A stretch of DNA of 41,127 nt from an uncultured Eubacteriales bacterium (lineage in GTDB: Bacteria > Bacillota > Clostridia > Oscillospirales > Acutalibacteraceae). The stretch covers positions 1-41,127 of the forward strand of contig CAKUMQ010000019.1 of NCBI GenBank assembly GCA_934667845.1. The letters are read 5' to 3'. The position numbers were made by a program, and so were the translations under genes. How positions within the stretch are numbered: position 1 is the stretch's first letter; each line of letters opens with the position of its first letter. Below, piece by piece: positions 37,072-41,127 of the stretch. Under the pieces are notes generated by a model. The model had not been told where the DNA came from and did no database searches. It was given only the letters and a program-made list of their open reading frames with translations.

Positions 37072-38649
37072 TTACTTCGCGTAATCGACGGCGCGGTTTT
37101 CGCGGATCAGGTGCACCTTGATCTGACCGGGGTAATCGAGGTTGTCCTCGATCTTTTTGGCGATATCGTGCGCGAGCAGCGTCATCTGGTCGTCCGTCAC
37201 CTTGCTCGGGGAGACGATGATGCGCACCTCGCGTCCCGCCTGGATGGCGAAGGAGCGCTCGACCGCGTCAAACTCGTTGGCGATGGACTCCAGCTTCTCC
37301 AGACGCTTGATGTAGTTCTCGAGATTCTCGCGGCGCGCGCCCGGACGGGCTGCGGAGATCGCATCCGCCGCCTGCACAAGGCAAGCCACGACCGTGCGCG
37401 GCTCCACGTCGCCGTGGTGCGCCTGAATCGCGTGGATGACCGCCTCGCTCTCGCGGTTCTTGCGGGCGATCTCGACGCCGATCTCCACATGGGAGCCTTC
37501 AACCTCGTGGTCGATCGCCTTGCCGATGTCATGCAGCAGTCCCGCGCGGCGGGCAACGACCGGGTCGATGCCCAGCTCGCTCGCCATCATGCCGGACAGG
37601 AACGCGACCTCCATCGAATGGTTCAGCACGTTCTGCCCATAGCTCGTGCGGTAACGCAGACGGCCGAGCAGACGCATAATCTCCGGGCTGATGCCGTGGA
37701 GACCCGTCTCCAGCACGGCGCGCTCGCCCTCGGCCTTGATCGTCGCCTCGACCTCGCGGCGCGCCTTGTCGACCATTTCCTCGATGCGGGCAGGATGGAT
37801 GCGTCCGTCGGAGATCAGGCGCTCGAGCGCGATGCGCGCGATCTCGCGGCGCACCGGGTCAAAGCCGGACAGGGTGATCGCCTCGGGCGTGTCGTCAATG
37901 ATCAGATCGACGCCGGTCAGCGTCTCGATGGCGCGGATGTTGCGGCCCTCGCGGCCGATAATGCGCCCTTTCATTTCGTCATTCGGGAGCGGAACGACCG
38001 ATACGGTGGTTTCGGCCACTTGATCCGCCGCCACACGCTGGATCGTCTGGGAGATCAGCATGCGCGCCTTCATATCCGCTTCTTCTTTGAGCTGGCTCTC
38101 GTATTCCGCGAGCTTGAGCGCCTTTTCGTGGGTCAGCTCGCCCTCGAGATTTTTGAGCAGGTAGTCCTTCGCCTGCTCCTGCGTAAAGCCGGAGATGCGC
38201 TCCAGCATGTCAAACTGGCTCTTTTTCAGATTTTCGAGATCCGCAGCGGCGGACTCCATATCCTTCTGCTTCTGGGCAAGGGTGTTTTCCTTTTTCTCGC
38301 AGTTTTCGAGCTTGCGGTCCAGTGTCTCTTCCTTTTGCTGGAGCCGGCGCTCCTGCCGCTGCACATCGCTGCGGCGCTCCTTCAGCTCGCGTTCACTCTC
38401 GTTGCGCAGACGGTAGATCTCGTCCTTTGCGCTCATGATGCTTTCTTTTTTCTTGGTTTCCGCCTTGGCGGCAGCCGCCTTGAGGATCTCCTCCGCCTGC
38501 TTTTCCGCAGAGCCGATCGCCGCCTCCGCCTCAGTCTTCCGATCTGTATAGCCACGCCGGTAGCTCTGCTTGCTCAGAATGATCGCCGCGATCCCGCCGA
38601 TCAGCAGCCCGCCGACTCCGCACAGAATATACCAGAATATTTCGGGCAT
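37072..38649 (-). CDS. rny: Ribonuclease Y
   Basis: RNase Y is the membrane-bound endoribonuclease that starts mRNA decay in Firmicutes. The 525-residue product has the expected order: an N-terminal membrane helix (about 3-26), a long charged coiled coil (about 30-200), a KH domain with GRIIGREGRNIRAIE and VDLIIDDTPEAITLSGFDP (about 205-270), and an HD phosphohydrolase domain with GLLHDIGKAIDHE (about 355-367). The ATG at 38649 is used because the conserved PEIFWYI helix starts there and AGGAGG is 12 nt upstream. An in-frame ATG at 38712 would add an unusual 21-residue extension. Monocistronic, with a terminator, behind a long structured leader. Confidence 0.95.
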   Translation of the reverse strand: MPEIFWYILCGVGGLLIGGIAAIILSKQSYRRGYTDRKTEAEAAIGSAEKQAEEILKAAAAKAETKKKESIMSAKDEIYRLRNESERELKERRSDVQRQERRLQQKEETLDRKLENCEKKENTLAQKQKDMESAAADLENLKKSQFDMLERISGFTQEQAKDYLLKNLEGELTHEKALKLAEYESQLKEEADMKARMLISQTIQRVAADQVAETTVSVVPLPNDEMKGRIIGREGRNIRAIETLTGVDLIIDDTPEAITLSGFDPVRREIARIALERLISDGRIHPARIEEMVDKARREVEATIKAEGERAVLETGLHGISPEIMRLLGRLRYRTSYGQNVLNHSMEVAFLSGMMASELGIDPVVARRAGLLHDIGKAIDHEVEGSHVEIGVEIARKNRESEAVIHAIQAHHGDVEPRTVVACLVQAADAISAARPGARRENLENYIKRLEKLESIANEFDAVERSFAIQAGREVRIIVSPSKVTDDQMTLLAHDIAKKIEDNLDYPGQIKVHLIRENRAVDYAK

Positions 38650-38911
38650 GAACCAACAACACCTCCTGTTTTCTTTTTTTATGATAGGATCCGTTTCAAT
38701 AGACAACGCCATCGGGAGTACAACGGTTTTCGGAGGAACCGCGTTATCATCGGCTTTGCTGCCCTCCGCTTGGAATACGACAGTATTCCCCGGTCGGGCG
38801 CCGCGCCGCTGAAAAAACGCTGTTCGCCGAAAAGCTCCGACCTGAAACAGGAAGATTTTCCTGTTTCAGAAGCCGAAGAACGTAGCTATACTTGCCGTAT
38901 GGCGAGTGATG
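38650..38911 (-). other. Non-coding rny leader, promoter-distal part
   Basis: About 260 nt with no supportable gene. It contains a perfect 12-bp hairpin with a 4-nt loop (38842-38853 with 38858-38869), a 7-bp GGAATAC/GTATTCC hairpin (38772-38778 with 38783-38789), and the second copy of an 11-nt motif (38763-38773) also found at 38994-39004. A separate weak promoter close to rny cannot be excluded. Confidence 0.5.
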
Positions 38912-39048
38912 AGACAAACAAAACGGGGAAATGTGCCGTTTCAGGAACTGTTGTGCCCCGATCGTTTTGTCTATGCAAAGGGAGGAACACTCTCCTCCGC
39001 TTGGGTTATTCCACAGCCACCGCACCGTTCGGTGAAGCTATACACCCA
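38912..39048 (-). ncRNA. Candidate structured RNA or leader element upstream of rny
   Basis: Transcription from the consensus promoter at 39055-39083 would begin near 39048. The RNA contains a 6-bp GGAGGA/TCCTCC hairpin (38981-38986 with 38993-38998). Further on is an 11-bp stem with a 3-nt bulge (38918-38928 with 38957-38970), whose last arm CGTTTTGT is followed by TTTGTC, resembling an intrinsic terminator. A discrete RNA of roughly 135 nt is therefore possible. It was not recognised as 6S, tmRNA, SRP RNA, RNase P or a known riboswitch. Confidence 0.35.
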
Positions 39049-39054
39049 TCATTT

Positions 39055-39083
39055 ATTATACCATAATTAAAACAGAGTGTCAA
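39055..39083 (-). promoter_or_regulatory. Perfect consensus promoter upstream of the rny leader
   Basis: Minus-strand TTGACA (39078-39083), exactly 17 nt of AT-rich spacer, TATAAT (39055-39060). It is one of the two full-consensus promoters in the window, yet the nearest start codon on that strand is about 400 nt away. Confidence 0.88.
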
Positions 39084-39160
39084 GGCGGATCGCCCGCGTT
39101 TTTTGCCTTTTCGCCCAAAAATCACCGCAGCGGCATCGGCAAGCACCCGTTCCGCACAGG

Positions 39161-39207
39161 AAAAAGCGAAAAACGGCGGCAGACCGGTCACAGTCTGCCG
39201 CCGTTTT
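39161..39207 (-). terminator. Intrinsic terminator of the sigma/anti-sigma operon
   Basis: Perfect 15-bp stem (39170-39184 with 39193-39207), 8-nt loop; on the minus strand TTTTTCGCTTTTT follows. Confidence 0.88.
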
Positions 39208-39228
39208 ATATTGCCGCGGTCGGCGGAA

Positions 39229-40482
39229 TCAGTCGTCCCGCTCGATCTCATAGTCGAGAATTTTGCCGGTAGCGGCGTCAACGGTGATCTCGTATTCGTT
39301 TTCGCCGCTGACAAATTCCACCTCATAGACGGCTCTGCCGTCCTCGAAGTCCGGCTCGATCTCCGTCTCCCGCACCTGCGCCTCGGTCAGCCCGGCGCGC
39401 TTGAGCGCCGCCGCGAGCGCTCCCGCATAGCCGATGTCGGCGGGTCTTGTCGCCTTTGTCGCCGCCGTCGTGCTGCCGGACGGCTTGGCTGCCGGTGTCG
39501 TCGCGGACGGGCGGCTGACCGGCGCATCGTCGTCGATGTCCTGCTTTACGGAGAGGATCGCGCCGGTGAACGCGTCGAGCTTGTATTCATATTCGTCGCC
39601 GCGCTCGTTTGTAAGCTCGACCTCGTAGTGGGGCGGGGTGTCGTCCAGTTCGGCATCCGTCTCGCAGGAGAGCAGCTTGACCGCAGACGCCTTGGCGTAG
39701 GCGGCTTTGGCAAGCTCCTCCGCCTTTTGCAGCCCGATGGGCAGGGCGGCGGCGCCGGTTTTTAAAAGATCCTTCAGCTCGCCGACCGAGAGCTTGGCGA
39801 GGGCTTCAAAGCTCAACGCGGGGTTTTTCTCCCGGATGCGGCTGACCAGCGCCGCCTTTCCGGTGGAGATGTGGTTTTGCTCCGCGAGCTTTTCGAGCGT
39901 CTCGTCCTGCGTCACGGTCTGCGTGAGCACGGCGGCTTTGGATTCGCCGGACTGCAAGATCGCGTCCACGGCGGCGTTTAGCTCGCGCCGCAGCTTTTCC
40001 GCCCGCGTCATGTCGGTGTCCTCGACCGAGATCATGAGGGCGGAGGATAGGCGGGTCAGGTAGCCGCTGCGCAGCAGGCTGCCGACGACGGCGTTAACCG
40101 CCACATCGAGCTTGGCGTTTTTGAGGTCTTTGCCGCCGTCCATGTCGGCGAGGACGGCTTTGGCGTCGTCGTTGAGGGGGGTGCAGGCGATGACGCGCTC
40201 GCGGCTGTCGACCTTCAGCTCAATGCTGGGGTTGACGTCGAGAGAGATGACGGAGGCGACCGCGTCCGTCTGCCGCAGGGCAAGCAGCGCACCTGTGCCG
40301 AGCAGCAGCAGGGCGAGGCAGGCAGCGATTGCGCCGATCCGTCTGCGGCGATGTGTGGTTGTCATAACGGTGATTCCCGTTCCTTTCCGCTCATGGCAGC
40401 GGGAGAGAACGCCTTCTACGTCGTTTGGCGCCGTCTTTTGCAGGGCGGAGGCCAGCCGGTTTTCTATCTTGTTGTCCTTCAT
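39229..40482 (-). CDS. RsgI-like anti-sigma factor with PepSY domains
   Basis: A 417-residue single-pass membrane protein. Residues 1-45 would be the cytoplasmic sigma-binding part. A helix at about 49-68 (IGAIAACLALLLLGTGALLAL) crosses the membrane, and the outside part begins with SVISLDVNPSIELKVDSRERVIACTPLN (core: SLDVNPSIEL), the signature of the RsgI middle domain. Two PepSY-type modules follow, around 285-315 (HYEVELTNERGDEYEYKLDA) and 385-415 (YEVEFVSGENEYEITVDAATG), separated by a Thr/Ala/Pro-rich linker. It overlaps the sigma gene (ATGA), as expected for a partner anti-sigma factor that responds to an extracellular cue. Confidence 0.85.
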   Translation of the reverse strand: MKDNKIENRLASALQKTAPNDVEGVLSRCHERKGTGITVMTTTHRRRRIGAIAACLALLLLGTGALLALRQTDAVASVISLDVNPSIELKVDSRERVIACTPLNDDAKAVLADMDGGKDLKNAKLDVAVNAVVGSLLRSGYLTRLSSALMISVEDTDMTRAEKLRRELNAAVDAILQSGESKAAVLTQTVTQDETLEKLAEQNHISTGKAALVSRIREKNPALSFEALAKLSVGELKDLLKTGAAALPIGLQKAEELAKAAYAKASAVKLLSCETDAELDDTPPHYEVELTNERGDEYEYKLDAFTGAILSVKQDIDDDAPVSRPSATTPAAKPSGSTTAATKATRPADIGYAGALAAALKRAGLTEAQVRETEIEPDFEDGRAVYEVEFVSGENEYEITVDAATGKILDYEIERDD

Positions 40483-41063
40483 CGGGCGTCATCTCCTTGT
40501 GTTTTCTGCAAATGCGCGCGCATTTTCCGCAGCGCACGGTGATATTTGGACAGGACGTTCGGCAGCGGCAGATCGAGCAGGCGGGCGATCTCGCGGTGAT
40601 AGAGGTCCGCCGCGGCGTGAAGCAGCACGATGCGCCGCTCCTCTGCGCCGAGCACCGCCAGCGCCTGCTGCAGCACGGCACGCTCGTCGGCGTCGAGGCC
40701 GCATTCCTCCGCAGGGATAGCGTCCCATGCCTCCTCGTCAAGTGTCTCCTGCCGTCCCTCCCGCCGCAGCCGCATCAGACAGAGATTGCGGCAGACCGCC
40801 AGGATCCAGCCGAGCGGCGATCCCGTCGGGCGGTACTGCCCCGCGCAGTCCCACACCCGCACGAACACGTCCTGGGTGATGTCCTGTGCGTCGTGGGCGT
40901 TTTTGAGATAGGACAACGCGAGTCCGTATACCGCCGCCCGGGTACGGTGGTATACGTCGCCGAGCGCCTCCGTGCTGCCGTCGGCGACGGCAAGCAGCAG
41001 CGGCGCGAGCGTTTTCGCGTCTGTCGGCTCATATAGCGATGTCAGCGCAGTGTCTGTATGCAT
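40479..41063 (-). CDS. ECF-type RNA polymerase sigma factor
   Basis: A 194-residue two-domain sigma factor. Region 2 is visible as LALSYLKNAHDAQDITQDVFVRVWD and GWILAVCRNLCLMRLRR (about 47-105). Region 4 with its helix-turn-helix is RRIVLLHAAADLYHREIARLLDLPLPNVLSKYHRALRKMRAHL (read in parts, about 140-185). There is no sigma-1.1 or region 3. The start is the ATG at 41063, with AGGAG about 10 nt upstream; an ATG at 41087 lacks a ribosome binding site. Its end overlaps the RsgI/PepSY gene by 4 nt. Target promoters cannot be read, and its own promoter may lie beyond the right edge. Confidence 0.9.
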   Translation of the reverse strand: MHTDTALTSLYEPTDAKTLAPLLLAVADGSTEALGDVYHRTRAAVYGLALSYLKNAHDAQDITQDVFVRVWDCAGQYRPTGSPLGWILAVCRNLCLMRLRREGRQETLDEEAWDAIPAEECGLDADERAVLQQALAVLGAEERRIVLLHAAADLYHREIARLLDLPLPNVLSKYHRALRKMRAHLQKTQGDDAR

Positions 41064-41127
41064 AGACCGTTCTCTCCTGTCATCCATGTAATGCGCGGCG
41101 GGCGCGGTTTATTGCAGGCGGAGAAAA

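Noticed and set aside
38747..39025. 92-codon minus-strand frame in the rny leader
   Set aside because: GTG start without a ribosome binding site, composition unlike neighbouring proteins, and it covers perfect RNA hairpins; a structured RNA is a better explanation.
38912..39048. Identification of the candidate RNA as 6S, tmRNA, SRP RNA, RNase P RNA or a T-box
   Set aside because: None of the conserved sequence blocks I know for these RNAs is present; a covariance search would be needed to name it.

Overview
The window is GC-rich bacterial chromosome, most likely from a spore-forming Clostridia member of the Oscillospiraceae/Ruminococcaceae type. This is inferred from a GerA/SpoVAF-type germinant receptor subunit, ribonuclease Y, Firmicutes-like ribosomal proteins, strong AGGAGG ribosome binding sites, and promoters that nearly all read TTGNNN-17 nt-TATNNT. 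The species cannot be named from the sequence alone. No rRNA, tRNA, transposase, prophage or CRISPR array is visible.

Layout. (1) 1-10152, minus strand: information-processing core, rpoB-rpoC from one promoter, then rpsL-rpsG-fusA from a second promoter between rpoC and rpsL; fusA runs off the left edge. rplJ/rplL are not next to rpoB. (2) 10153-10528: GC-rich non-coding stretch with a perfect 12-bp hairpin. (3) 10529-13185, plus: a CorA-family metal transporter, then a split ThrE-type exporter (two genes), each unit with its own promoter and terminator. (4) 13233-24033: a carbohydrate-type catabolic island. Operon A is Gfo/Idh dehydrogenase, class III aminotransferase-like enzyme and FGGY kinase. 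It converges on a DeoR-type repressor, which diverges from operon B: amidohydrolase, second Gfo/Idh protein, SGNH hydrolase, arabinose/fucose-isomerase-like enzyme and DMT permease. Both operon promoters carry an inverted repeat over the -10 box. I cannot assign the substrate; this is the best candidate for an undescribed pathway.

(5) 24036-26692, minus: a GNAT acetyltransferase with a 12-codon leader ORF and hairpin, a block of intergenic palindromic repeats, and a GerA-family spore germination protein. (6) 26713-32810, plus: a proline-rich DUF4190-like membrane protein, a HAD phosphatase, a GH123/DUF4091-like protein, a ProA paralogue without its catalytic cysteine, a single-pass membrane protein and a polytopic membrane protein. 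(7) 32837-36956, minus: seven small or uncharacterised genes in one operon (two Sel1-repeat proteins, a zinc ribbon, a DUF1963/YwqG-like protein, three unknowns), possibly an immunity or accessory operon. (8) 36997-39083, minus: rny, preceded by about 400 nt of structured non-coding leader driven by a perfect consensus promoter. (9) 39161-41063, minus: an ECF sigma factor overlapping its RsgI/PepSY-type membrane anti-sigma factor.

Most intergenic gaps longer than 100 bp hold a promoter, a terminator or a repeat. The exceptions are 10153-10528, 13011-13134 and part of the rny leader.
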